Notes: generated by a model not told the origin, from the letters alone. A stretch of DNA of 64,000 nt from Streptosporangiaceae bacterium NEAU-GS5 (GCA_017592665.1 JAGFNW010000001.1:1-64000), one strand, 5' to 3'; positions 9,176-19,670 are shown, counted from the first letter of the stretch. Made by a program: numbers and translations.

Positions 9176-11443
9176 TCACCGTAGCGCGGCAAGCACGTGC
9201 TCGCGAACCTCGATCCGCTGCTGATCTTCACTAATCGGGCGACCGGCGCGATCCACCACGTAGAACACGTCTACCGCCTCCGCGCCGAGAGTCTCCACAC
9301 GAGCCGCCCTCACGTCAAGCCCGCACTCCCCGATGGCCCGGCCTATCTTCCACAACAGCCCCGGCTTGTCGTGCGCCCGCACCTCGATCACCGTTGCGGT
9401 CGCCGACGCGTCGTCCACGAGCGTCACACGCGGCGGCGCGACCGGCACCCGCGACGGCCGCATCGACCTGGCCCGGCGCGCCAGCCGCTGCTCGATGTCC
9501 AGCCGTCCGGCGAGGACAAGACGGAGATCGGCCTCCAGCGTGGCCGGATCGGGCGGGGAGCCGTACTCGGGGACGACCGAGAACTCGATCACGGCGGTTC
9601 CACCGGCCGAGGCCGCCGACGCCGACCTGACCACCATCCGATGCGCGGCCAGCACCCCGGCCGCCCGCCACAGCAGCCCCGGCCGGTCGGGCGCCACCAC
9701 GGTCACCGCGCCGCGGTGCACCCTGACCGCGCCGCCGCCGTGCCTGGCCAGCGCGGTCTGCTCGGCGCTGAGCGCGGGGGCGGTCGCCGGACGGGTGCCC
9801 GACAGCACAGAACGGACCCGGCGCACCAGGTCGGAGACCAGCGAGGCCTTCCACGAGTTCCAGGCGGCCGGGCCGGTGGCGTGGCCGTCGGCCACCGCGA
9901 GCGCGGCCAGCAGTTCGAGGACCTCGCGCGTGCCGACCGCCTCGGCCACCCGGGCGATCGTCACCGGGTCGTCAAGGTCGCGGCGGGTGGCGGTCTCGGG
10001 CAGCAGCAGATGGTGCCGGACGACGGTGGCGAGGATGTCGACGTCCGTCTGCGGCAGGCCGATCCTCGTGCCGATGTCGCGTGCCACCACCTCGCCCGTG
10101 GTCGAGTGGTCGCCGGGCCAGCCCTTGCCGATGTCGTGCAGCAGGGCCGAGATGAGCAGCAGGTCGGGACGGGAGACCTCGCGGGTGAACGCGGCGGCCC
10201 CCGCGGCGGCCTCGATCAGGTGCCGGTCGACCGTGAAGCGGTGCACCGGATTGCGCTGCGGCCGGTGCCGCACGCGCTCCCAGTCGGGGATCAGCCGCAC
10301 GATGACGCCGGCCTGATCGAGCTCCTCCCACACCGGCACGGCGGCCCGCCCCGCGCCGAGCAGCGCCACCAGCGCCGAGCGCGCCTCGTCGGGCCAGGGC
10401 ACCGGCAGCGGAGGCGACTGGGCGGCCAGCGTCGTCACGGTGGCCGGGGCCAGCGGCAGCCCGGCCTCGGCGGCGGCCGCGGCGGCGCGGAGCACCAGCA
10501 CCGGATCGTTGCGCGGGGTGATCCCGCGGGCCAGCACGACCTCGCCGCCGTGCTCGACCACGCCGTCGGCGAGGGGCCGCCGCCCGCGCGGCGCGGGACC
10601 GGACACCAGCCGGTCGACCGTGCGCCAGGTCGCGTCGAAGGCGTGCGCCACGGTCCGCCCGGCCTCGGCCAGGCGGCGCATCAAAGAGTCGGCGTCCAGC
10701 AGGCCGAGCGTCCCGGCGACGGCCTCCTGCTCCTGCAGCACCAGCCGGTCGGTGCCGCGCGCCGTCACCAGGTGCAGGCCGTGCCGGATGTCGAGGAGCA
10801 GCTCGTACGCCTCCCGGACCCGCGGCCCGGGGGCCGAGGCCACCCACGCGGCGGCCACCGCCTGCATGGCCTGCACGTCCCGCAGTCCCCCGCGGGAGTC
10901 CTTCACATCGGGCTCCAGGAGAAAGGCCAGTTCGCCGCTGGCCTCGGCGCGGCGATCGGTCGACTCCCTGAGCTCGGCGAGGCGGCGGCGCGAGTCGGCG
11001 CGCCACTCGGCGAGGACGACCTCGCGCACGGCCCGGGTCAGCTCCGGGTCGCCGATGACGTGCCTTGCCTGGATGAGGCCGAGCACGGCCTTCAGGTCTT
11101 CGCGCGCGACCTTGGCGGCCTCGTCGACCGTGCGGACCGAGTGGTCGAGGCCGACACCGGAATCCCAGACGGGATACCAGACCCGATCGGCGATCTTCGC
11201 GATGTCCTCGCGGCCGTTGTGCAGCAGCACGAGGTCGAGATCGCTGCCCGGCGCCATCTCACCCCGGCCGAGGCTGCCGACGGCGAGCAGGGCGACCCCG
11301 CTCACCGTGGCGTGCGGGGGAAGCCCGCCGCTGCCGTCCCTGGGCGCGGCGGCCGTACGGAACAGGTCCGTCAGCCACCGGTCGAGGTCCACGGTCCGCT
11401 CCTTGCGAGCCGTGGCGAACGAACGAGCTTCCCCGCGCATCAT
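9176..11443 (-). CDS. glnD: [Protein-PII] uridylyltransferase / nucleotidyltransferase GlnD
   Basis: 755 residues. N-terminal nucleotidyltransferase with VGSLGRGEMAPGSDLDLVLL, a central HD domain (LLISALLHDIGKGWPGDHST) and two C-terminal ACT domains (VTVVAPDRPGLLWRAAG and VRAHDKPGLLWKIGRAIG). This is the standard order for GlnD, which adds and removes a nucleotide on the T-loop tyrosine of PII in response to glutamine; in actinobacteria the modification is usually adenylylation. It is the last gene of amtB-glnB-glnD, 17 bases after glnB. ATGATG at the start, preceded by GGGAAGAG. Confidence 0.96.
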   Translation of the reverse strand: MMRGEARSFATARKERTVDLDRWLTDLFRTAAAPRDGSGGLPPHATVSGVALLAVGSLGRGEMAPGSDLDLVLLHNGREDIAKIADRVWYPVWDSGVGLDHSVRTVDEAAKVAREDLKAVLGLIQARHVIGDPELTRAVREVVLAEWRADSRRRLAELRESTDRRAEASGELAFLLEPDVKDSRGGLRDVQAMQAVAAAWVASAPGPRVREAYELLLDIRHGLHLVTARGTDRLVLQEQEAVAGTLGLLDADSLMRRLAEAGRTVAHAFDATWRTVDRLVSGPAPRGRRPLADGVVEHGGEVVLARGITPRNDPVLVLRAAAAAAEAGLPLAPATVTTLAAQSPPLPVPWPDEARSALVALLGAGRAAVPVWEELDQAGVIVRLIPDWERVRHRPQRNPVHRFTVDRHLIEAAAGAAAFTREVSRPDLLLISALLHDIGKGWPGDHSTTGEVVARDIGTRIGLPQTDVDILATVVRHHLLLPETATRRDLDDPVTIARVAEAVGTREVLELLAALAVADGHATGPAAWNSWKASLVSDLVRRVRSVLSGTRPATAPALSAEQTALARHGGGAVRVHRGAVTVVAPDRPGLLWRAAGVLAAHRMVVRSASAASAGGTAVIEFSVVPEYGSPPDPATLEADLRLVLAGRLDIEQRLARRARSMRPSRVPVAPPRVTLVDDASATATVIEVRAHDKPGLLWKIGRAIGECGLDVRAARVETLGAEAVDVFYVVDRAGRPISEDQQRIEVREHVLAALR

Positions 11444-11460
11444 TCAGATCTCTTCCCTGG

Positions 11461-13112
<1,652 letters not shown>

Positions 13113-13255
13113 CGACGCGGCCCTCCTTACAAATCGGCGTGTGGCCCGTTATCGCTTGCGCAGTGGCTTCGCCCTGGGCGTCGTTGACCGGCCGGCGCAC
13201 TGACGACAGACATGAGGCTGATGGGCCTCATTGCGCGCCAGCGTGTTCTTTCGCC

Positions 13256-13324
13256 GTTTCAGCTCGCGTCGCTGCGTGTTTCACATGCGTGAAACTCCGC
13301 CCCGTGATGTTTCAGCTTTGTTTC
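13256..13324 (-). promoter_or_regulatory. Candidate GlnR-binding boxes upstream of amtB
   Basis: Read on the minus strand, GAAAC occurs at 13320-13324 and 13309-13313, exactly 11 bases apart, then TTCAC-N6-GAAAC at 13278-13293, and another GAAAC at 13256-13260. Actinobacterial GlnR boxes are 5-base elements of gTnAC/GaAAC type spaced by six bases. The position, 140-210 bases ahead of amtB, fits activation. The site is also a near-palindrome (GTTTCAC and GTGAAAC). Inference from motif only. Confidence 0.5.
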
Positions 13325-13341
13325 GGACAGATCAGGACAAC

Positions 13342-13376
13342 ACAAAGCGCGCACCTGAATCAGGTGCGCGCTTTGT
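13342..13376 (-). terminator. Hairpin terminator after the sigma factor gene
   Basis: Perfect 17-base arms (13342-13358 and 13360-13376) one base apart, 37 bases after the sigma gene stop. No clear T-run follows on the minus strand, so it may act as a non-canonical terminator. It insulates amtB from the sigma factor gene. Confidence 0.7.
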
Positions 13377-13412
13377 CCGATTTACTAGTGCGCTAGGCCG
13401 CGTGCTCAAGCG

Positions 13413-14345
13413 CTAGGCCGCGGCGGTGGCCAGCTTCCGCAGCCGGGCCAGGGCGTCGCGTTCTATCCGGCGAGCCCGGTCGCGGCCGATGCCGTAGCGC
13501 TCGCCGACCTCGGTCAGCGTGTGCTCGCGGCCGTCGAGCAGGCCGTATCGCCAGCGGAGCATCTCGCTGGTCTGCCCCTCGAGCCCGCGGAGCCACTGGT
13601 CGAGCCGCTCCCGCTCGATCGTGTCGATCGCCTGCTGCTCCGGATCGGCCCACGTCTCGTCGGCGATCATGTCGCCCAGCTCGGTCTCGTCCTCGTCGCC
13701 CACGCCCAGCTGGAGCGAGACCGGGTCGGACGCCCAGCGGCGCAGCTCGCGCACCCGCTCGATCGGCAGGTCGAGCACCTCGGCGAGGTCGTCGTCGGTC
13801 GGCTCGGCGTCGAACTCGGCCAGCATGTCGCGCCGGACCCGCATGAGCCGGGTCATCTGCTCCCCCGCGTGCGTGGGCAGCCGCACGGGCCGCGCCTGCT
13901 CGTGGATGGCCCGCCCCACCGACTGCCGGATCCACCAGGTCGCATACGTCGAGAACTTGTAACCCCGCCGATAGTCGAACTTCTCGACCGCGCGGACCAG
14001 CCCCAGGTTGCCCTCCTGAACAAGGTCGATGAGGGGCATTCCCCGCCCCGAGTATTTGCGCGCGACCGCCACCACAAGACGTAGATTGGCCTGGATGAAC
14101 TCGTCCTTGGCCCGCTGCCCCGAAATCGCGATCCGCTCGAGCTCCTCGTCGGCCGCGTCGCCGAAGCGCGGCTCCGGCTCCCCCGAGTCGAGCAGGTGCT
14201 CGGCGAACAGCCCCGCTTCGATCCGCTTCGCCAAGTCCACCTCCTGCTCGGCCGTGAGCAGAGGGACCCGCCCGATCTCAGCGAGATAGGTGCCGAGTAG
14301 ATCCCGCTCGGCGACCTGGTCCTGTGCCCGATTCCCCGTTGCCAT
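13413..14345 (-). CDS. RNA polymerase sigma-70 family, group 2 (HrdA/HrdD/SigB-like)
   Basis: 310 residues. Region 1.2 (DLLGTYLAEIGRVPLLTAEQEV), region 2 (NLRLVVAVARKYSGRG, then LVQEGNLGLVRAVEKFDYRR and FSTYATWWIRQSVGRAI), region 3 and region 4.2 with the helix-turn-helix TLTEVGERYGIGRDRARRIE. Region 1.1 is absent and the length is about 300, so this is a non-essential group-2 sigma rather than the housekeeping factor. Regions 2.3 and 2.4 resemble the principal sigma, so it should read similar promoters. ATG 14345 has GAGGTG upstream. It is monocistronic; no anti-sigma gene is adjacent. Confidence 0.95.
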   Translation of the reverse strand: MATGNRAQDQVAERDLLGTYLAEIGRVPLLTAEQEVDLAKRIEAGLFAEHLLDSGEPEPRFGDAADEELERIAISGQRAKDEFIQANLRLVVAVARKYSGRGMPLIDLVQEGNLGLVRAVEKFDYRRGYKFSTYATWWIRQSVGRAIHEQARPVRLPTHAGEQMTRLMRVRRDMLAEFDAEPTDDDLAEVLDLPIERVRELRRWASDPVSLQLGVGDEDETELGDMIADETWADPEQQAIDTIERERLDQWLRGLEGQTSEMLRWRYGLLDGREHTLTEVGERYGIGRDRARRIERDALARLRKLATAAA

Positions 14346-14506
14346 CCGCTGGCACCTCGTTCCACCGCGTTAACATGCACGTGCGATCACGTGCGCGAAC
14401 ACCGTCGTCCTGAACAATTCAACGGGCATGATTTGGGAAAGATTCCCTAATCAAATACGACCCGAGAATGGTTCTGGATTCCTCCTTCAGGAGGATGCGG
14501 TGGCGT

Positions 14507-14535
14507 GTGGGGTGCCTGTCCGCCAGACACCCCAC
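14507..14535 (-). terminator. Hairpin after the CHAP gene 14542-15465
   Basis: Arms GTGGGGTGCCTG and CAGACACCCCAC (one mismatch) with a five-base loop, six bases past the stop codon. A smaller hairpin (TCCTCC/GGAGGA around 14481-14495) follows. Likely terminator for the secreted CHAP gene. Confidence 0.7.
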
Positions 14536-14541
14536 CGATGT

Positions 14542-15465
14542 TCAGCGGATGAATCCAAGTACGCTCGCGCCATCTCCCCAGGTCGGATAGGGGTCGGGCC
14601 ACGGAATGCGGCGGTAGTCCAGGATGTGCCGCCCGCCGCCGCCCAGCGAGAAGTTGAACTCCGCGATCGTGTAGGAGGTCGAGTCGACCTTGACCACCAT
14701 CGCCACGTGCCCGTCGCCGTAGTCCCAGTAGTGCTGCGAGCTCCAGTAGTGCCAGCCGGGGTTGAAGACCACGACCGACCCGACGACCGGATTGCCGGTC
14801 ACCGTACGGCCGTTGGCGCGGGCGTCCTGCGGCCACCGCGCCACGTAGTTGATGTTCGTCCACAGCCAGGAGAAGTCCGTGTTCGCCATGACCAGGTCCT
14901 GGCAGTAGCCGGAGGCAACGGCCGATGCCAGTGACTCGGCCCGGCCGGCGTTGGTGAAGCCGGGGCCGTCGTTGAACAGCGGTCCGGCCGTCTGGCCGGC
15001 CGCCTGGATGCCGCCGATGGCGAGGTTGGGCACCGACACCGCGACGGTCAGCGGCTGCGGGCCGCTTCCCGCCCCGCAGTGCGGGACTCCCGGGGAGAAG
15101 CCGTCGGCCCCCTGCGGCGAGGTGTTGACGTACCAGTCGTAGACCCACCCGCCGCCGACGATCGCGTCCCAGGTCCTGCTGGTCAGGCCGTCGTACGGAT
15201 CGGGGCCGCCGTTGTTGATCTGGCAGATGACCTGGATCGAGTCGCCCTCGTGCAGCCATCGGGTGATGTTGTCCACCTTGGGGGTCTGCTGCACGGCCAG
15301 GGTGCCGTCGGTGCCGGAGACCTTGTACGTCTTGGGGTTGGGCGCGCACTGCCCGGTCGTGGGATCGGCTGTGCAGGCCAGCGCCGAGCCGGCGCCGACC
15401 ACCACGAAGCCCGCCGCCACCGACGCGGCGACGGCCAGCCGGACGAGCGTTTTCGTGCGAAACAT
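14542..15465 (-). CDS. Secreted CHAP-like protein with N-terminal SH3-like module
   Basis: 307 residues. Signal peptide (AAGFVVVGAGSALA, cleavage before CTADP), then a module of about 85 residues (VSGTDGTLAVQQTPKVDN to QGADGFSPGVPHCGAG) that recurs at 17552 and 19682, then a CHAP-like catalytic region with Cys in SGYCQDLVM, VVVFNPGW, and His in GDGHVAMVVKV. CHAP enzymes cut peptidoglycan cross-links or act as amidases. The module is probably an SH3-like wall-binding unit (inference). It is divergent from the response regulator gene and ends before a hairpin. Confidence 0.8.
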   Translation of the reverse strand: MFRTKTLVRLAVAASVAAGFVVVGAGSALACTADPTTGQCAPNPKTYKVSGTDGTLAVQQTPKVDNITRWLHEGDSIQVICQINNGGPDPYDGLTSRTWDAIVGGGWVYDWYVNTSPQGADGFSPGVPHCGAGSGPQPLTVAVSVPNLAIGGIQAAGQTAGPLFNDGPGFTNAGRAESLASAVASGYCQDLVMANTDFSWLWTNINYVARWPQDARANGRTVTGNPVVGSVVVFNPGWHYWSSQHYWDYGDGHVAMVVKVDSTSYTIAEFNFSLGGGGRHILDYRRIPWPDPYPTWGDGASVLGFIR

Positions 15466-15493
15466 CGGGTCACCACTTTCTGTCGTGTCGCTT

Positions 15494-15545
15494 GTCCCGC
15501 AAAGGCGGACATCCCTTGTGGAGCTTTTGCGGGACCCGCGTCGCC
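15494..15545. promoter_or_regulatory. Spaced inverted repeat in the divergent CHAP/response-regulator intergenic region
   Basis: GTCCCGCAAA at 15494-15503 and TTTGCGGGAC at 15536-15545 form perfect 10-base arms 32 bases apart. The spacing suits either an RNA stem in the leader of the CHAP gene, whose start is at 15465, or two operator half-sites for the response regulator. Function unknown. Confidence 0.4.
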
Positions 15546-15684
15546 CCCGTGTGCGAGAAGCTGATTTATCAGCAGCTCACGTGAAAGGTCGAGACCGACG
15601 ATGGGTCTTCCGCCGGGTGAATCCTCCGGACACAATGTCGGCGACGCCCGCCCCTCCGAGGCCGGGCCGCAGCAGGAGCGCGAC

Positions 15685-16347
15685 ATGATCCGGGTAGCGG
15701 TCGTCGACGACCACCCCATCGCCCGCCGGGGGATCGAGCAGGTGCTCACCGAGACCGGGCGCACCCAGGTCGTGGCGTCGGCCGCCTCGACCGCCGCGCT
15801 GGCCGACGCGTTCGCCGCGCTGGCCGCCCCGCCCGACGTGATCGTCCTCGACCTCTATCACGACGCCGAGGCGCCCAACCTGGAGGCCGTCGCCGAGCTC
15901 GCGTCGACCGCGCGCGTCCTGGTCATGTCGGCCTCCGGCCGGCGCGAGGACGTGCTCGGCGCGGTGAAGGCCGGGGCCGCGGGATACGTGACCAAGCACG
16001 CCAACCCCGAGATGTTCCTCGCGGCGGTCGAGACCGTCGCCGCGGGCGGGTTCGCCCTGTCGCCGCAGCTCGCCGACATCCTGCAGGCCGAGCTCGGCCG
16101 GGTGCACCGGCCGGCCTCGGGAGGGGCGCGGGTCGCCGGGACCCAGGAGCTGTCGGTACGCGAGGGGGAGGCGCTCGGCCTGATCGCGCGCGGCTTCACC
16201 CACTCGCAGGTGGCCACCCGGATGGGCGTCACCAAGGCCACGGTGGACACCTACGTGGAGCGCATCCGCGCCAAGCTCCAGGTCGGCAACAAGGCCGAGC
16301 TGACCCGCGCGGCCCTCGATCGCATGGGCCGCATCCCGCCGCCGTGA
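15685..16347 (+). CDS. NarL/FixJ-family response regulator
   Basis: 220 residues. Receiver domain with the acidic pair at D8-D9 (VAVVDDHP), phospho-acceptor Asp56 in VIVLDLYHD and Lys in GAAGYVTKHA. The C-terminal LuxR/NarL helix-turn-helix is GFTHSQVATRMGVTKATVDT, followed by VERIRAKLQVGNKAEL. Start at ATG 15685 with AGGAG seven bases before; the frame is open further upstream but without a ribosome site. Its stop overlaps the kinase start (GTGA). It is a two-component pair with the next gene, located among secreted cell-wall enzymes. Confidence 0.93.
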   Translation: MIRVAVVDDHPIARRGIEQVLTETGRTQVVASAASTAALADAFAALAAPPDVIVLDLYHDAEAPNLEAVAELASTARVLVMSASGRREDVLGAVKAGAAGYVTKHANPEMFLAAVETVAAGGFALSPQLADILQAELGRVHRPASGGARVAGTQELSVREGEALGLIARGFTHSQVATRMGVTKATVDTYVERIRAKLQVGNKAELTRAALDRMGRIPPP

Positions 16348-17555
16348 CCCCCGATCAGGAGCACACCCGGGACGACGGCGGACCAGCGCCCGAGGAGCTG
16401 GGCCCGGCGGCCTCGCGCGGGGAGTTCGTGCTCGCCTTCGCGGCCATGCTCTACCGGGCGTACGGGCTGGTCCAGATGCTCGCCGTGGTGCTGTTCAGCG
16501 GCCACGACTACGCCTCCGGCCCGCCCATGCTGTGGTTCACGCTGGCCGTGGCGGTGGAAAGCCTGACGGTCGTGGTGGTCTGCTTCCGGCGGCGCCGGAT
16601 CCACCCGGGGCTGATGGCGCTCGACACGGCGTGGATCGCGGCGGCCCTGTTCGTGGGGGCCGCCCTGACACAGGCGCCGAGCGGGCAGGGGTGGGTCGAC
16701 TACATGTACACGTACTCGATCATCACCTCGGTCGGCATCGGCTTCGCCTACAAGCGCTACCCGGTCGTGCTGGCGTTCACGATCGGGCTGGCCGGCGCGT
16801 ACGTGCTGTCGGATTGGTGGATCCAGCACGTCCCGCTGACGAGCGCCCTGCCCAACGCGGTCAGCTACTTCACCAACACGGCGGTCACCTGGGCCGTCTC
16901 GCGATATCTGCGCCGGGTGAACCGGGAGGCGGACGTGAGCCGGGCCGAGGCGCTGGCCCGCGCGGAAGCGCTGGCCAAGGAGCAGGAGCGGTCCAGGCAC
17001 GCGCGGATCCTGCACGACCGCGTCCTGCAGACGCTGGAGACGCTGGCCCGGGGCGAGTGGGTCGGCGACCCCGAATTCCGCGGGCACATCGCGGCCGAGG
17101 CGGCCTGGCTGCGCGCCCTGGTCGAGGGCGCGGGCCCCGACCAGGCCGGCGACCTGCTGGCCGGGCTCCAGCGGCTGGTCTCGCACAAGGCAAAGATGGG
17201 GCTTCGGGTGGAGTTCAACAGCGCCCAGCTGCGCGAGTCGGACGCCTGGCGGGACGGGGTGTCGCCCGAGGTGACGGCGGCCCTGGTCGACGCGGCCCAG
17301 GAGGCGCTGACGAACGTGGCCAAGCACGCCGGGGTCGACGAGGCGACCATGCGGGCCGGCATCATCGATCACCAGGTGATCGTGTCGATCCTGGATCAGG
17401 GGTGCGGCTTCGACCCCGCCACCGCGCGGCGCGGCATCGGGCTGGCCGAGTCGATCCGGCGCCGGATGGCCGACGCCGGCGGCGCCGCCAGCGTCGACAG
17501 CAGCCCGGGGACCGGGACGTACGTCGAGCTGACGGCGCCGCTGACGGGGCACTAG
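16344..17555 (+). CDS. Membrane sensor histidine kinase (HisKA_3/NarL-type partner)
   Basis: 403 residues. Several membrane helices in the first 190 residues (LWFTLAVAVESLTVVVVC, ALDTAWIAAALFVGAAL, VVLAFTIGLAGAYVLSDWW, NAVSYFTNTAVTWAVS), then a coiled linker, HisKA_3 helix with the phospho-acceptor in ARILHDRVLQTLETLARG, and HATPase_c (AAQEALTNVAKHAGVDEAT, ILDQGCGFDP, GIGLAESIRRRM). It is cotranslated with the response regulator. GTG start at 16344. Ligand unknown. Its end overlaps the convergent CHAP gene by four bases. Confidence 0.92.
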   Translation: MTPDQEHTRDDGGPAPEELGPAASRGEFVLAFAAMLYRAYGLVQMLAVVLFSGHDYASGPPMLWFTLAVAVESLTVVVVCFRRRRIHPGLMALDTAWIAAALFVGAALTQAPSGQGWVDYMYTYSIITSVGIGFAYKRYPVVLAFTIGLAGAYVLSDWWIQHVPLTSALPNAVSYFTNTAVTWAVSRYLRRVNREADVSRAEALARAEALAKEQERSRHARILHDRVLQTLETLARGEWVGDPEFRGHIAAEAAWLRALVEGAGPDQAGDLLAGLQRLVSHKAKMGLRVEFNSAQLRESDAWRDGVSPEVTAALVDAAQEALTNVAKHAGVDEATMRAGIIDHQVIVSILDQGCGFDPATARRGIGLAESIRRRMADAGGAASVDSSPGTGTYVELTAPLTGH

Positions 17556-18341
17556 AAGTGCAGGTAGCGGCTGGGGGCCGAGGCCGGGATGGTGCGGATG
17601 TTCAGCCGGTGGAAGTTGCCCCAGTTGTACTCGTAGACCTTGACCGTGCCGTCGCCGTTCACGGCCGCCACGTACGCGACGTGGCCTAACGATCCGGCGC
17701 CGTTGCGGTTGTCGTCCCACTGGGCGACATCGCCCGCGTGCGGCGCGGAGTCGACGTAGGCGCCCTTCCACATGTCGGCGTTGCCGAGCCAGTCGGTCGA
17801 CTTCGATTGGGCCATGCCGTCGGCGCGGATGGCCCACGCGGCGAACGACACGCACTCGCCCTCGTAGTATCCGTGCCCGTCGGCCACCCAGGCGTCCTGG
17901 GCCGGCCAGGGGTAGTTGTTCGGGTTGAGCCCGGAGCTGCTCCCCCCGCCCGCCCCACAGTGCCGTACGCCCGGGGAGTAGCCGTCGGCGCCCTGCGGCG
18001 GGGTGTTGACGTACCAGTCGTAGACCCAGCCGTCACCGATGAAGTCCCACGTCTTGCTGGTCAGGCCGTCGTAGGGGTCGGCGCCGCCGTTGTTGATCTG
18101 GCAGACCACGCCGAGCGTGGCGCCCTCCGGCAGGCTGCGGATGACGTTGTCCACCTTCGGCGACTTCTGCACGACAAGCGTGCCGTCGGTCCCCTTGACC
18201 TTGTAGTTCACCGGCGTGACGCAGGCGCCGTCGTAGGGGTCGGCGACGCAGGCGGCGTGCGCTGGAGCGGTCACGGCGACCGGGCTGAGCACGGTGGCGG
18301 CGCCCGATCGCGGCGAGGGCGAGGATCCGGGTGACGCGCAT
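17552..18341 (-). CDS. Secreted CHAP protein with SH3-like module; signal peptide frameshifted
   Basis: The mature part is intact: after APAHAACVADPYDG comes the 85-residue module (VKGTDGTLVVQKSPKVDN to GADGYSPGVRHCGAG), then a CHAP domain with Cys in YYEGECVSFAAWAIR, HAGDVAQWDDN, His in LGHVAYVAAVN, and VYEYNWGN. The signal peptide is split: ATG 18341 with AAGGGG upstream reads MRVTRILALAAI, then a one-base excess in the CCC run at 18303-18305 shifts the frame relative to AATVLSPVAVTAPAHA. Removing one base restores a normal signal peptide. It is a genuine frameshift or a sequencing error. An internal GTG start would lack most of the signal. Confidence 0.7.
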
Positions 18342-18356
18342 GGTGAGGTCCCCTTC

Positions 18357-19502
18357 TCAGCAGGAGAGTTGGCGCACGAAGCGGATGGCGTCCGCGGCCA
18401 CGTAGCCGCGGTCCGAGCCTTGGTCGGTGAGCGTGACGGGCAGGCCGCCGTCGGAGGCCGCGCGGAAGACGCCGAGTGGCGCCCAGGCGTTGGAGTACGC
18501 GTTCTCGTCGACCGTCGCGAACGTGCCTGCGACGCGGTAGAGCGCGGCCGGGTTGTTGGAGAGGGTGTCGGGGACGAACGCGGCGACCGCGTAACACGCC
18601 CCGGCCACCAGGGACGGAGTCCAGGTCGCCGTGGAGTCGGCGGCGCCCGGGTGGGTGTTGGTCCAGCGCATGGCGCCGAGCTCGCCGCCGCCCGTGCGGG
18701 TGTACCAGCCGTGGTCGCTACCCGGGTAGGCGCTGCCGCCCAGGGCGAACCCGCCGCCGTCGCCGGGGCCATAAACATTGCGCGCGTAGTGGTAGGTGAC
18801 GGGTGGCGCCGGGACGGGCGGCTGCACGATGTTGACGGCCGTGTCACCGATGTGGACGAAGCCCGTGGGCCACGGAACGTGGAAGACCGGCAGATGGAAG
18901 CTCGTGTCGTCGAGGCCGTTGCGGCCGATGTGGATGCGCGAGTACTGGCCGTTGGCCCGCTGGTTGTACGCCTCGACCGCGATCGTGCCGTCCGGATAGA
19001 CGTCGGTCACGTAGCCGACGTGGCCGACCGGCATGCCGGTGCCCTGGTGGTTCCACCAGGCGATGGATCCCGGCCGGGCCACGGCGTCGACGGCGTAACC
19101 GGCCGCGCGGGCCGCCTTGCCCCAGTCGCGCGCGTCACCCCAGTTGGCCCGGGTTGTCGGGGCGGCCGTCCCCCACACGGGGCTGCGCGCGGCATCGGCT
19201 GGGGCGAACCCGGCGTCCGGGATCCGGTCGGGCTCGAGCCGGGCCGTCCCGCCCAGGTTCTCGTACACCTTCCAGGCCGTGAACGAGTCGCACTGCCCGG
19301 CGAACTCGTTCCAGGGGTCGGTCTCGCGGGACTGCTCGAACTGGCCGAGCGTCGCGTACGGATAGTCGTCACCGGCCAGGCGGGCGTGCCCCACCACGAA
19401 CGCCGGAGTAGCGGCCGGGGTCGCCTCCGCCCGCGTCACGGGCGCGACGGCGAGCAGCGCCGTGGCCGCCAGGAGCAGGAGCTGGAGAAGTCGTCTGGTC
19501 AT
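18357..19502 (-). CDS. Secreted CHAP protein with C-terminal golvesin-like domain
   Basis: About 381 residues. Signal peptide MTRRLLQLLLLAATALLAVA with cleavage near TRAEA. CHAP domain with Cys in EFAGQCDSFTAWKVYENLG and His in VGHVGYVTDVYPDG. The C-terminal 140 residues (GALGAMRW-like to ADAIRFVRQLSC) resemble golvesin/Xly CBM-like beta domains: WTPSLVAGACYAVAAFVPD, PLGVFRAASDGGLPVTLTD, GYVAADAIRFVRQ. It lacks the SH3-like module of its neighbours. Start at ATG 19502 rather than a TTG eight codons upstream, since the signal peptide begins there. It ends 15 bases before the next CHAP gene, probably as one operon. Confidence 0.82.
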   Translation of the reverse strand: MTRRLLQLLLLAATALLAVAPVTRAEATPAATPAFVVGHARLAGDDYPYATLGQFEQSRETDPWNEFAGQCDSFTAWKVYENLGGTARLEPDRIPDAGFAPADAARSPVWGTAAPTTRANWGDARDWGKAARAAGYAVDAVARPGSIAWWNHQGTGMPVGHVGYVTDVYPDGTIAVEAYNQRANGQYSRIHIGRNGLDDTSFHLPVFHVPWPTGFVHIGDTAVNIVQPPVPAPPVTYHYARNVYGPGDGGGFALGGSAYPGSDHGWYTRTGGGELGAMRWTNTHPGAADSTATWTPSLVAGACYAVAAFVPDTLSNNPAALYRVAGTFATVDENAYSNAWAPLGVFRAASDGGLPVTLTDQGSDRGYVAADAIRFVRQLSC

Positions 19503-19645
19503 GGGGCCGAGTGAACGCGGCGGCAAAGACCCCTGTCAGGTCAGGCATTAACGGCTCACGCTTGTCCCCCTCGCGTGTCCCCGGGTGTCCTGTGGTGCGA
19601 CGCCCCGTCTTTGTCCGACATGACGGCCGATCCCCCGGGGCGCAC

Positions 19646-19670
19646 ATTCGGATCCTCCCCAGATCCGAAT
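19646..19670 (+). promoter_or_regulatory. Perfect hairpin just upstream of the SGNH hydrolase ribosome site
   Basis: Arms ATTCGGATC (19646-19654) and GATCCGAAT (19662-19670) with a 7-base loop sit directly before GGAGGATT and the ATG at 19682. It could be an operator or a 5'-leader stem that affects translation. No homologous sequence was seen ahead of the divergent CHAP-golvesin gene. Confidence 0.45.
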
